Below are positions 37,479 through 46,460 of a stretch of DNA of 64,000 bases, piece after piece; within the stretch, counting starts at the first letter, position 1, and every line of letters begins with the position of its first letter. The notes beneath the pieces are model-generated. The model did no database searches. It saw only the letters and a list, made by a program, of their open reading frames with translations, and was not told the origin of the DNA. This DNA comes from Streptomyces phaeoluteigriseus (lineage in GTDB: Bacteria; Actinomycetota; Actinomycetes; Streptomycetales; Streptomycetaceae), in contig NZ_MPOH02000003.1 of the NCBI RefSeq assembly GCF_001896135.2, forward strand, positions 65,653-129,652. Direction: 5' to 3'. A program made the position numbers and the translations under genes.

Positions 37479-37870
37479 CTGTCCCGGCCGTTCTCGCGTC
37501 GCCGCTGCCCGGTTGTCGGTCGGGCGGGGGCGCCGTGTTGCGGCCGCTCCCGCACTGCCGCTGCCCGGTGTTCTGCCGGGCGGGGAATGCCGTGTCGCGA
37601 CCGTCTCGCGTCACCGCTGCCCGGTCGTCCGTCAGGCGACGAACGCCATGTCACGGCCGCTCCCGCACTGCTGGCGCCCGGTTGTCGGTCGGCGGGGAAT
37701 GTCGTGTCGTGGCCGTTCTCGCGTCGCCGCTGGGGGTTCTGCCGGGCGGCGGACGCCATGTCACGGCTGCTCCCGCGCTGCCGCTGCCCGGTCGTCTGCC
37801 AGGCGCGGACGCCATGTCACCGCCGTTCTCGCGTCTCCGCTTGCTGGTCGTCCGCCATGCGGCGGACGCC
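37479..37870. repeat. Seven tandem 56-bp repeats of two alternating types
   Basis: Units start at 37479, 37535, 37592, 37648, 37704, 37758 and 37814, with lengths 54-57. Each begins RTGTC-CGGCCG-like and ends GCGG-GAACGCC-like. Units 1, 3, 5 and 7 carry a TTCTCGCGTC-type core; units 2, 4 and 6 carry CTCCCGCACTG. The array is thus a higher-order dimer of about 113 bp. No frame here has normal codon bias. The array and flanks make up the 838-bp gene-free stretch 37109-37946. Confidence 0.9.
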
Positions 37871-37946
37871 ATGTCGCAGCCACCCCCGCCCCACCGCCCC
37901 ACCGGCCCGCGGCCGGTGACCGGGCACCGGTCCCGCTGAGCGCCCC

Positions 37947-38853
37947 TCACAACAGTCCCCGTGCCAGTGCGATCGCTCCCTGCACGGGTGGGACGCGCAG
38001 TGCCCTGGCGCGGGCCCCCGGCAGGGCCCGCGCGAGTGCCGTGGTGAACGCCTCGTACAGCGCGGGCTGGGCGAGCACCGTGCCGCCCGCGACCACGACG
38101 TCGTCCACGGGAACCCCACGGGCGGCGAGCCGGGCGACGAGTGCGGCGAGCGCCTCGCCGGCCTCGGTGATCACGGTCCGGGCGAGCGGGGAGCCGTCGG
38201 CGGCGGCCGCGAAGACGGTGGGAGCGTGCCGGCCCCACTCGGCGGACAGGTCCGCGGCGCCTTCCAGGCCGCGCCAGGGCCGGCACCTGGGGACCCCGCA
38301 GCGAGTCGAGCAACCCGAGCGCGAGGCGGTCGGGCCGCTCCCCGCGGTCGTGGGCGGCCCGTACGGCGCGGGCAGCCTCACGGACCAGACCGGCGGCGCC
38401 GCCCTCGTCACCGAGGACCGCGCCCCAACCGCCGACCTGGACAGGGGTGCCGTCGGGCAGTCGGCCCACGGCCACCGAGCCGGTGCCGGCGACCAGGCCG
38501 GCGCCCTTGTCGAGACCGGCGGCGGGGACGAGGAGTTCGGCGTCGCCCACGATCTCGGCGGGCACGTCGAGGAGGGCGGTGACGGCGGCGGCGATCGCGG
38601 CGCCCTGCCGGGGCGTCTCACAGGCGTGCGCGCCGACGGCGAGGGCGGCGGGGCGGGCGCCGGTGGGCAGTGTGTCGCGCACCAGGGCGGCCAGCCAGCC
38701 GGCGGCGGCAGCGGGGTCGTGGGGCCGCCAGCCGCCGCTGGCGCGGACGTGGTCGGCGATGAGGCCGCCCCCCGCGAGCGCGCGGAGGTGCGTCTTGGTG
38801 CCGCCCACGTCGATGCCGACCAGCAGGGGGCACGTGGGAGGAGAGTCCTGCAC
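37947..38853 (-). CDS. BadF/BadG-family N-acetylglucosamine kinase-like sugar kinase, frameshifted
   Basis: This is an ATP-dependent sugar kinase of the BadF/BadG/BcrA/NagK superfamily. GTG 38853 has AGAGGA upstream. Motifs are the phosphate-1 loop LLVGIDVGGTKTHLRAL, phosphate-2 GAGLVAGTGSVAVG, GGWGAVLGDEGGA, and the C-terminal VVVAGGTVLAQPAL. The frame changes near 38282 (QVPALAR into GLEGAADLSAEW). Repaired length is about 302 residues. It diverges from a ROK regulator across an operator. Amino-sugar phosphorylation is likely by family; the substrate is not shown. Confidence 0.8.
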
Positions 38854-38993
38854 GGATCCTCTTTCGTCGTTGCGCTGGGCTGCGACGGCGGGCGAACCGT
38901 GTCCTGGAGGACGGGGGAGAACAGGAGACGCAGGAGGTGAACGAGGCCCCGGGACGGGCCTCTGACGGAGCACGGCAGGCGAGTACCGTGATG

Positions 38994-39017
38994 TTCGTTA
39001 GGAAGTTAACTAACGAA
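38994..39017. promoter_or_regulatory. Palindromic ROK-type operator between kinase and regulator genes
   Basis: TTCGTTAG (38994-39001) and CTAACGAA (39010-39017) are perfect inverted arms around GAAGTTAA. The site is notably A/T-rich, lies in the 350-bp divergent spacer (38854-39203), and resembles TTAGTTAACTAA-type sites of ROK repressors. The rest of the spacer shows no gene. Confidence 0.7.
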
Positions 39018-39203
39018 GTACAGTGCGTCAAGAGTCGTCGCGCACTCGGACCCGAGTGCGTTCCGGCCGGGCCGGGAACGCGTCGGAAACGCTGGACGCC
39101 GGCCTTCCAGTCGCCGTGTTCCACCGAGCTGACCGACGGGAGCCGGTCGGGATGCGAGTGTGGGTGCGGCCCGTGACCTGAGTGGGGGAATGTGGAAGAC
39201 GTC

Positions 39204-40336
39204 GTGGCAAGAGCCCCCCGGCTGACCGAGAGCGCGGGGGCGGTGTTCGCCGTGCTGGCCGAGGCGGGCAGCGCCACCCGGCCGCAACTCGCGACCATGG
39301 CGGGCCTGTCCAAGCCGACGGTGTCCTCCGCCGTCGCGGAGCTGGAGGGCGTCCGCTCGCGGCCCACTCCGGCACCTCCTCCGGGGGTACGGGCCGCTCG
39401 GCCGCCGTATACCGTCTCGGTCCGGCCGCCGGGGCCGTACTGGCCGTCGATCTCGGCCCCGCCCTCACCCGGGTGCGCGGCTGCGCCCTGGACGGCACGC
39501 TGCTCGCCGAGGCCACCGGCTCACGGGCGGGAGCCGCCGACGTGGTGCGGGAGGCGCTCGACGCGCTGCCGGGCGACGCCCCGCTGCGGACCATCGTCGT
39601 CGCCGTCGGTGACGTCACCGCGCCGGGGGAGCGGGGCGCCGGCGTGCGCCCGGCGACCGCGAAGGCCGGTCCCGTGTTCGACGCGGTGGCCGTGGCACTG
39701 CCGCCGGGGGTGCCGGTCCACCTGGAGAACAACGTGAACTGCGCCGCGCTGGCCGAGCTGCACGAGGGCGCGGCGCGGGGCCGGCGCACCTTCGGTTACC
39801 TGCGGATCGGTGTGGGCATCGGCCTCGGCATCGTCGTCGGAGGGCGGGTGCTGCGCGGAGCGAACGGCGCGGCCGGAGAGCTGGCACGGCTGCCCTACCC
39901 CTGGGCCGACGGCCGTGAGCCCCGGCACGAGGCCCTGGAGGACTACATGGGCGCCCGTTCCCTGCTGCGCCGCGCCGCCGAGGTCTGGCGGCAGGACGAC
40001 GGGCCGTGTCCGCGCACGACGGATCGCCTGCTCGCCCTGGCCGCCAGGGGCAGCGCCCCGGCCCGTGCCGTCCTGGACCGTCATGCCGTGGACGTGGGCC
40101 GGCTCGCCGCCGCCGTGATCGCCGTACTGGATCCGGGCCTGGTCGTGCTGGGCGGCAGCACCGGCGCCGATCCGCGGCTGCTGCCCGGTGTGCGGGCCGA
40201 GGTGGAACGGCTGAGCTGGCCCACGGAGGTGGTCAGCAGCACCGTCGGTGACCTGGGCACCGTCGTCGGCGCGGCCCGGCTCGCGGTGGCCCGGGGAGTC
40301 CAAACCGTGACCGAGGCGGCGCGGGCGAAGGATTGA
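39204..40336 (+). CDS. ROK-family transcriptional regulator, frameshifted
   Basis: An N-terminal winged HTH (TRPQLATMAGLSKPTVSSAV, about 25-45) is fused to a ROK sugar-kinase-like domain (VLAVDLGPALTRVRG; VHLENNVNCAALAELHEG; RIGVGIGLGIVVGGRVLRGA). The ROK zinc-binding CxCGxxGC motif is not evident, since the region after AAGELARLPYP has no cysteine cluster. The frame breaks near 39355, where one base appears missing between ELEG and LAAHSGTSSGGTG. GTG 39204 has GGAAG five bases upstream; GTG 39192 is possible. It is likely a sugar-responsive repressor of the divergent kinase and the ABC operon behind it. Confidence 0.82.
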
Positions 40337-40368
40337 CGGCCTCGGACTCGGTCTGCCAATGTCCGGAC

Positions 40369-40378
40369 AAGCGCTTTC
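40369..40378 (+). promoter_or_regulatory. Candidate operator AAGCGCTTTC in front of the sugar ABC operon
   Basis: AAGCGCTTTC contains the palindrome AAGCGCTT typical of LacI-type sugar operators. It is in the 270-bp upstream region (40337-40606) of the binding-protein gene, in a locally less G+C-rich patch. The exact complement occurs again inside the gene at 40780-40789. Confidence 0.55.
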
Positions 40379-40606
40379 TAAGTCGGCCGGGACGTCGACT
40401 TGGGGCAGGCGTCCCGCCCGTACCCGAGGTACGGCAGCCGCACGAGGGCGTGCTCGTGTGACGACGGCCATGGCGGCCGGGGATCCGCACCCGTGAGGAT
40501 GGCGCGGCCGGGCGAGGCCGCTCCACCGGAAGGCGCCATCCAGAGCAGCATCCCCGTGCCGCATCGACCGGCCGGGAATTCCGTCACGCACCTCAGGGAG
40601 GACCCG

Positions 40607-41938
40607 GTGGGTCACCACATCTCGCGCAGAACCCTCTTCCGCACCGCGAGCGGTCTCGCCGCAGTCGGCGCGCTCGGCAGCTCGCTCGCCGCCTGTTCCG
40701 GCGGCACCGGGGCCGGCAGCACCAGCAGCAAGCTGACCATGACCTGGTGGGGGAGCGACGAGCGTCACGCGGCCTACAAGAAAGCGCTTGCGACGTTCCA
40801 GAAGGACAACCCGAAGATCGACATCCAGGAGACCTACTCGGGGTACGACGGGTACTTCGACAAGTTCAACACCAACGTCGCCGGCGGCAGCGCGCCCGAC
40901 CTCATGCAGATGGACACCGCGCTCGTCGCCCAGTACGCCCGCAAGGGGGTCCTCGCCCCGCTCGACGAGTACGTCGGCAAGAGCCTCGACCTCACCGGCT
41001 TCGCCAAGACGCTCCTGGCCAACGGCACCGTCGACGGCAAGCTGTACGGCGTCCCCTCCGGCATCGGCGTCAACCAGCTCACCGTCAACCGCAGCGGCCT
41101 GGAGGCCCTCGGCCTGAAGCTGCCCGACCGCGAGTGGACCTGGGCCGACCTCAAGTCGATCGCGCGGGAGGTCTACAAGAAGAGCGGCGGCAAGACCTAC
41201 GGCGTCGACGACGGCGGCGGCGGCACCCTCCAGTGCTTCGAGATCTTCGCCCGGGAGAAGGGCCAGACCTTCTTCTCCGAGGACGGCAAGAAGGTCGGCT
41301 TCACCGCCGACACCCTCCAGGAGTGGTGGGAGTACTGGGCCGAGATGCGCAAGCTGAACGCCGCCCCGCCGCCGGCCATCACCTCCGCCGCGCACAACGA
41401 CCTCACCAAGAACGCCGTCGTCATCGGCAAGTCGCTGTTCACCTTCGACTCCGGCGTCTACGGCGCCGGCGGCTCGATCACCGACGCGCAGCTGGACTTC
41501 CTGCCCACCCCGCAGGGCGACTGGTCGGGGGCCCGCGAGGGCAACTTCGTCAACGGCGGAGTGCTGCTGAGCGCGACGAAGAAGAGCAAGAGGATCGCCG
41601 ACTCCGTCAAGATCATCTCCTTCATCGCACAGAACGACAGCGCGATCAAGGACTTCCAGCTGCTGCGCGGCATCCCGCCGACGGACAAGGCCCGCAATCT
41701 CATCTCGGCCGGCCTGTCCGAGACGGACAAGCTGAACATGGCCAACGCCGACTACATCTCCCAGCGCGTGGGCAAGGCGACCGACGCGCTGCCCAACCCG
41801 GTACCCCCGCCGCAGGGCGCCGACCAGGTCTGGGACCTGCTGTTCCAGTCCAACCTCGCCGTGGCCTTCGGCAAGAAGTCCATCAAGGCGCAGCTCGGCG
41901 CGTTCTTCGACCAGGCGGCAGGGATTCTGTCCGCGTAA
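40607..41938 (+). CDS. Extracellular sugar-binding lipoprotein of an ABC importer
   Basis: This 443-residue family-1 solute-binding protein starts at GTG 40607 behind AGGGAGGA. A twin-arginine-like SRRTLFR and hydrophobic stretch lead to the lipobox LAACS. The mature protein has TMTWWGSDERHAAYKKALAT, ENPKI-like and GSAPDLMQMDTALVAQYARK motifs, typical of carbohydrate-binding proteins of CUT1 importers. It is the first gene of an operon with two permeases and a 608-residue enzyme-like protein. The ligand is an unknown oligosaccharide or sugar. Confidence 0.9.
   Translation: MGHHISRRTLFRTASGLAAVGALGSSLAACSGGTGAGSTSSKLTMTWWGSDERHAAYKKALATFQKDNPKIDIQETYSGYDGYFDKFNTNVAGGSAPDLMQMDTALVAQYARKGVLAPLDEYVGKSLDLTGFAKTLLANGTVDGKLYGVPSGIGVNQLTVNRSGLEALGLKLPDREWTWADLKSIAREVYKKSGGKTYGVDDGGGGTLQCFEIFAREKGQTFFSEDGKKVGFTADTLQEWWEYWAEMRKLNAAPPPAITSAAHNDLTKNAVVIGKSLFTFDSGVYGAGGSITDAQLDFLPTPQGDWSGAREGNFVNGGVLLSATKKSKRIADSVKIISFIAQNDSAIKDFQLLRGIPPTDKARNLISAGLSETDKLNMANADYISQRVGKATDALPNPVPPPQGADQVWDLLFQSNLAVAFGKKSIKAQLGAFFDQAAGILSA
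40780..40789 (-). promoter_or_regulatory. Second operator-like site inside the binding-protein gene
   Basis: GAAAGCGCTT is the exact reverse complement of the upstream site, about 410 bp away. It lies in codons for K-K-A-L and forces the rare leucine codon CTT, which suggests selection on the DNA. It could support repression by looping. Confidence 0.4.
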
Positions 41939-41983
41939 CGCGCGGCGCACGTGGAAACACCGGGAGAGGCCAGGGAGATGAGT

Positions 41984-42961
41984 ATGACCACCGCGAAGAC
42001 CGACGAGGTCGTGAAGGAGACGCCGGCCCCGGCGTCCCCGCCCGACCAGCGGGAGCGCGATCGTATGCGGCGCCGCCTCGCCAGAAAGCGAGGCGGAGGC
42101 TGGTGGCCGTACGTCTTCCTGGCCCCGTGGTTCGTCGGCCTGTTCGGCCTGACGATCTACCCGATGCTCGATTCGCTGTACCTGTCCTTCACCGACTTCG
42201 ACCTGCTGACGCCCGCGGAGTGGGTCGGCACGAAGAACTACGAGCACATGTTCGCCGAGGACCCGGTCTTCTGGGACACGGTGCACGCCACGCTCCTGTA
42301 CGTCGCCGTCTCCGTCCCCCTCAAGCTCGCGCTGGCGCTCGGCGTGGCGATGCTGCTCAACCGGGACCTCAAGGGCATCGGCCTCTACCGGGCCGCCTTC
42401 TACCTGCCCTCGCTGCTCGGCGGTGCGGTGGCCGTCGCCATCGTGTGGCGCCAGGTCTTCGGCGGCGACGGTCTGTTCAACGACTTCCTCGGCTGGTTCG
42501 GCATCAAGGGCCAGGACTGGATCTCCAGCCCCGACACGGCGATCTACACGCTGATCCTGCTGGCCGTCTGGCAGTTCGGCACCCCGATGGTCATCTTCCT
42601 CGCCGGCCTGAAGCAGTTGCCCAGGGACGTGTACGAGGCGGCGGCGATCGACGGCGCCGGCCCGGCCACCCGCTTCTTCAAGATCACCCTGCCGCTGCTG
42701 ACCCCGATCGTCTTCTTCAACGTCGTCCTGCAGATCATCGACGCGTTCAAGACGTTCACCCCCGCCTTCGTCATCAGCAACGGCACCGGCGGACCCCTCA
42801 ACTCGACGATGCTGTACTCCCTGTACCTGTACAAGAAGGGCTTCACCGACCTCGAGATGGGATACGCCTCGGCCATGGCCTGGGTGCTGTTCCTGGTCAT
42901 CGCAGGCTTCACGGCGGTCAACTTCATCGCCAGCCGTTACTGGGTCCACTACGACGACTGA
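41984..42961 (+). CDS. ABC sugar transporter permease (MalF/UgpA type)
   Basis: This 325-residue inner-membrane permease starts at ATG 41984, six bases after AGGGAG; an ATG at 41978 is less well spaced. A charged N-terminal tail precedes six predicted helices (first at VFLAPWFVGLFGLTIYPML). The EAA loop is present as EAAAIDGAGPATRFFKITLP, where the ATPase docks. No ATPase gene is in the operon. In Streptomyces such CUT1 importers share the MsiK ATPase encoded elsewhere, which is probably so here. Confidence 0.92.
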   Translation: MTTAKTDEVVKETPAPASPPDQRERDRMRRRLARKRGGGWWPYVFLAPWFVGLFGLTIYPMLDSLYLSFTDFDLLTPAEWVGTKNYEHMFAEDPVFWDTVHATLLYVAVSVPLKLALALGVAMLLNRDLKGIGLYRAAFYLPSLLGGAVAVAIVWRQVFGGDGLFNDFLGWFGIKGQDWISSPDTAIYTLILLAVWQFGTPMVIFLAGLKQLPRDVYEAAAIDGAGPATRFFKITLPLLTPIVFFNVVLQIIDAFKTFTPAFVISNGTGGPLNSTMLYSLYLYKKGFTDLEMGYASAMAWVLFLVIAGFTAVNFIASRYWVHYDD

Positions 42962-42994
42962 CGCCTGACGTCCGAGCGAGGAGTCCTTCCCACC

Positions 42995-43873
42995 ATGTCC
43001 GCCATCACCCCGACCACGTCGCCGCTGCACAAGCTCCGCTCGGCCACCGGCGCCCGCCGCATCTTCATCCACACCCTGCTGATCGGCGTGGCGGTCGTCA
43101 TGCTGTATCCGCTGCTGTGGATGCTGAGCAGCTCGCTCAAGCCCGACACCGAGATCTTCACCCACCCCGGGCTCATCCCGAGCGAAGTGCGCCCGGCGAA
43201 CTACTCCGAGGGCTGGAGCGGCTCCGGCAACTCCTTCTCCCTCTACATCACCAACTCGCTGATCGTCACGATCGGCGCGGTGATCGGCAACGTCATCTCC
43301 TGCTCGCTGGCCGCCTACGCCTTCGCGCGCTTCGAGTTCCGCGGCAAGCGGATCTGGTTCGGCCTGATGCTCGGCACGCTGATGCTGCCCACCCAGGCCG
43401 TCCTCATCCCGCAGTACACGATCTTCTACAACCTGACCTGGATCAACACCTACCTGCCGCTGATCGTGCCGAAGTTCCTCGCGGTGGACGCCTTCTTCAT
43501 CTTCCTGATGGTCCAGTTCATCCGCTCCATTCCGCGCGAGCTGGACCACGCGGCCATGGTGGACGGCGCCAACCCCTGGCAGATCTACTGGAAGATCATC
43601 CTGCCGCTGATGAAGCCGGCCCTGATCACCACCACCATCTTCACCTTCATCTGGACGTACGACGACTTCCTGCACCAGCTCGTCTACCTCCAGCAGAACG
43701 ACAAGTTCACCGTCCCCCTCGGCCTGACCCTGTTCCTGGACCAGACCAGCGGCTCGTCCTACGGCCCCATGTTCGCCATGTCGACACTCGCCCTCCTGCC
43801 GACCCTGATCTGCTTCCTCATCTTCCAGAAGAGGCTGGTCGAGGGCCTGGCGACGTCCGGCATGAAGGGCTGA
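42995..43873 (+). CDS. ABC sugar transporter permease (MalG/UgpE type)
   Basis: This 292-residue second permease subunit starts at ATG 42995 with GAGGAG upstream. It has six helices (first at LIGVAVVMLYPLLWMLSSSL). The EAA-type docking loop is HAAMVDGANPWQIYWKIILP, and the C-terminus ends FQKRLVEGLATSGMKG, standard for the family. It is co-transcribed with its partner 33 bases upstream and with the 608-residue protein gene, whose GTG follows the stop by six bases. Confidence 0.92.
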   Translation: MSAITPTTSPLHKLRSATGARRIFIHTLLIGVAVVMLYPLLWMLSSSLKPDTEIFTHPGLIPSEVRPANYSEGWSGSGNSFSLYITNSLIVTIGAVIGNVISCSLAAYAFARFEFRGKRIWFGLMLGTLMLPTQAVLIPQYTIFYNLTWINTYLPLIVPKFLAVDAFFIFLMVQFIRSIPRELDHAAMVDGANPWQIYWKIILPLMKPALITTTIFTFIWTYDDFLHQLVYLQQNDKFTVPLGLTLFLDQTSGSSYGPMFAMSTLALLPTLICFLIFQKRLVEGLATSGMKG

Positions 43874-43879
43874 GCAGAC

Positions 43880-45706
43880 GTGTACCTCCCGCACCAGCGC
43901 AGCCCGCTGCACGACCTCGACGACACCCCGCAGGCCTACGACGCCGTCCTCGCCGACGTCACCGAGCAGGCCCTGGCCCGGCTGACGCCCGAGGGCAGCC
44001 TCGAACACCCCGACTGCGTCGACGACATCGGCGACACCTCCCTCGGCGTCACCTCCCTGCTGGCCCTGGCCTGGCAGCGCTCCGGGGACCCCCGCCTGCC
44101 GGAGGCGGTACGGCGCAGCGTGGACTTCCACCTGCGCGAGCGCGTCCACCGGGAGGACAACCCCGGCTACCCGAACCTGCGGGTCCGCGACTCCGGGCTG
44201 CCGTACGCCCGTTACACGCTCGCGCCGGGCGCCCACCCGATCGGGGACTGGCCGAGCACCGTCTGGGCGCTGCTCCAGATCGTCAACGTGACCGAGACCG
44301 CGACGAACCTGCTCGACGACGAACTCCGCCACGAGATGCTCCAGGTCGCCCACGGCTACTGGCGCTGGCTGACCGAGGCGACCTTCTTCAACCCGCAGGA
44401 GGCCGGCAACCAGGCCATCGGCTGCGTCGTCGGCGGCCTGATGCTGGCGCGCCAACTCCACGGACCTGACGGCGAGTCCGTGCGGGCCCGGGCCATGAGC
44501 CTGTACGAGGAGGAGATCCGCGCCCACCGCGTGCGCGACCGGGGTGCCCTCCTGCCCCCCGAGCACGGCGGCGCCTACGACAACAACTACGGCCCGATCT
44601 CCCTGTCCTTCCTCGCCCAGGCCCACCGGGTCAGCGGCGAGGAGGTCTTCGCCCGCGACGGCGACGCGCTCGCCCGCTACATCGACGCCCGGCTGACCAA
44701 CGGCGGCTTCGACATCGGCGGCCCCCGCTACAGCGAGCAGCACTCCGGTTTCGAGTCGGTCCTCGGCCTGCGCTACTTCGGCCACCGGATCGGCTCCGAC
44801 CTCGGCCGCTACCGCGGCGACACCCGCTGGGGCCGGCACGCGGTGAAGGCCGACGGCGGCGTCGACGGCCACTTCGCGTGGATGCTGGTCTGGCAGATCC
44901 AGGACACCACCCCCTGGCACCGCCGGCCCGCCGAGCACCCGGTCCGCCACCAACTGCGCGCCGGCGCCGTCTCGGTGGCCTTCGACGACCGGATGACCCC
45001 CTCGGTGATCGAGGCGGGCGGCACCTACTACCTGCCCGCCGCCGTCACCCGGCAGCACGGCTTCGGCCCCGTCACCGACGGTTTCCTCCTCTGCCGCCCC
45101 ATGGGTGAGGTCCGCGTCCGTGACCTCCGCACGGGCGGCCTGACGGCCAAGCTCGTCACCAAGCCCGTCGTCGGCCGCGACCATGTGCTGCGGTACGTCC
45201 GCTCCCTGTACGTCACCGACGGCACCCGGCTCTGGACGACGGTGGCCGTCGAACGCCTCGCCGCCCCGCCGTACCTGCTGGCAGGCATGCCGTACGCCGA
45301 GGACGACGGCGACCGGGTGCGCCGTACGGCACGTGGCGAGGTCGTCTCGGCCGGCGCCCTCCGCCTGACCCATCCGGCGGCCGAGGGCGCGGAGCACTTC
45401 GACGCCCGAGCCGAACTCACCCAGGAACAGGCCGCGTTCGCCCTCGCCGCCGACCCGCGCGGCTACGGCGACCCCGACGCGGGCTGGCGCCACCTGGTCA
45501 GCTCGACGGCCCTGGAGGCGGAACCCGTCCAGGACGCCCCCGACGACCTCCACGTCTTCGCGGTCCGGTACGGCTCACCGGACCCGCTGACCGTGTCCGT
45601 CACCCGGGACGGGACGGACCTCGTCATCCGCACGACCGCCTTCACGGCCGTACTCGGGGCCGACGACGCCCAAGGAGAACCGGAGTTGACCCTGCGCGCG
45701 GCCTGA
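43880..45706 (+). CDS. Uncharacterised 608-residue alpha-toroid carbohydrate-active-enzyme-like protein
   Basis: This is the last gene of the sugar-import operon, starting at GTG 43880 six bases after the permease stop. The first about 330 residues are helical and rich in aromatic and acidic residues (SLGVTSLLALAWQRSGDPRL; AHGYWRWLTEATFFNPQEAG; NNYGPISLSFLAQAHRVSGE). This fits an alpha/alpha toroid like heparinase- or alginate-lyase-type enzymes. The remaining about 280 residues are strand-rich. There is no signal peptide, so it should act on imported material. I do not recognise a named family. Candidate roles are a polysaccharide lyase, a glycuronyl hydrolase or a glycosidase. Confidence 0.7.
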   Translation: MYLPHQRSPLHDLDDTPQAYDAVLADVTEQALARLTPEGSLEHPDCVDDIGDTSLGVTSLLALAWQRSGDPRLPEAVRRSVDFHLRERVHREDNPGYPNLRVRDSGLPYARYTLAPGAHPIGDWPSTVWALLQIVNVTETATNLLDDELRHEMLQVAHGYWRWLTEATFFNPQEAGNQAIGCVVGGLMLARQLHGPDGESVRARAMSLYEEEIRAHRVRDRGALLPPEHGGAYDNNYGPISLSFLAQAHRVSGEEVFARDGDALARYIDARLTNGGFDIGGPRYSEQHSGFESVLGLRYFGHRIGSDLGRYRGDTRWGRHAVKADGGVDGHFAWMLVWQIQDTTPWHRRPAEHPVRHQLRAGAVSVAFDDRMTPSVIEAGGTYYLPAAVTRQHGFGPVTDGFLLCRPMGEVRVRDLRTGGLTAKLVTKPVVGRDHVLRYVRSLYVTDGTRLWTTVAVERLAAPPYLLAGMPYAEDDGDRVRRTARGEVVSAGALRLTHPAAEGAEHFDARAELTQEQAAFALAADPRGYGDPDAGWRHLVSSTALEAEPVQDAPDDLHVFAVRYGSPDPLTVSVTRDGTDLVIRTTAFTAVLGADDAQGEPELTLRAA

Positions 45707-45727
45707 CCGCGCGGCCGACCCGGCCCC

Positions 45728-45757
45728 GGGGCCCCGCCGCTCAGCCCGCGGGGCCCC
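45728..45757. terminator. Hairpin terminator between convergent genes
   Basis: GGGGCCCCGC (45728-45737) and GCGGGGCCCC (45748-45757) are exact complements with a ten-base loop. The right arm overlaps the last codons of the convergent kinase gene, ending the sugar operon. Confidence 0.7.
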
Positions 45758-46380
45758 GCACCACCAGATCGGCGCGGTCCCGCGTCGCCGCCACCAGGTC
45801 GGCGTTGCGCTGGTCCGTGCCCAGGACCCAGGCCACCGCCTGCGCGCGGGCCTTGCCGAACTCCTCGTGGCGGGCGACGAGCCGGCGGACGCGTTCGGCC
45901 TCGTCGACCTCGCAGAACCACACCTCGTCCAGCGCGGACCGCACGCGCGCCCACGCTCCCGTGCCCAGCAGCAGGTAGTTGCCCTCCGTCACCACCAGGC
46001 GGGCGGTCGGCGGTACCGGCACGGCGCCCGCGAGGGGCTGCTCCAGGTCCCGCTCGAAGCCGGGCGCGTACACGATGTCGTCGCCGTCGGCCTCCTCCCG
46101 CAGCCGGCGCAGCAGGGCCGCGTACCCGGCCGCGTCGAAGGTGTCGGGCGCGCCCTTGCGGTCCCGGCGGCCGAGCCGGTCGAGTTCCGCGTCGGCGAGG
46201 TGGAAGCCGTCCATCGGCACGTGCGCCACCCAGGGCTCCCCGGTGCCGTTCAGCTCCCGCACCAGGTGCCGGGCGAGCGTCGTCTTGCCCGCGCGGAGCG
46301 CCGGCGATGCCCAGGATCGCGCGGCGCCCCCGGCGGGCGAGGGAACGCGCGCGGGGCAGCAGGTCGTCGTAGGTCGCCAC
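45741..46380 (-). CDS. Uridine-kinase/PRK-like P-loop nucleoside kinase, frameshifted in Walker A
   Basis: This small P-loop kinase of the uridine kinase/phosphoribulokinase superfamily has about 213 residues after repair. The N-terminal ARRGRRAILGIAGAP leads into the Walker A motif. The frame then changes near 46305 and resumes AGKTTLARHLVRELNG. Two bases appear missing: restoring them gives GAPGAGKTT. Downstream are VPMDGFHLADAELDRLGRRD, TFDAAGYAALLRRLR, APGFERDLEQPL and VVTEGNYLLLGTG, typical of the YFH7/fructose-kinase-like members. Substrate is unknown. It diverges from a SnoaL-like gene. Confidence 0.8.
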
Positions 46381-46460
46381 ACAGCAGAGTGTCGCAGCCT
46401 TGAAGGGAACCCGGAGGGGGACCGGACGGCGAGCGGACGGCGAGCGGAGGAGGACAGGAC

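Noticed and set aside
37479..37870. CRISPR array
   Set aside because: Units are contiguous 56-bp direct repeats without unique spacers, and no cas gene is nearby.
37193..37939. Coding sequence within the tandem-repeat region on either strand
   Set aside because: All open frames there simply translate the repeats into Arg/Pro/Cys-rich strings, with no start signals or family features.
39521..45553. An open frame of about 2010 codons on the minus strand opposite the sugar ABC operon
   Set aside because: It is a mirror of strong third-position G/C bias in the plus-strand genes. Its product is repetitive Gly/Val/Asp/Arg sequence without domains, and it would cross several well-supported genes and a promoter region.
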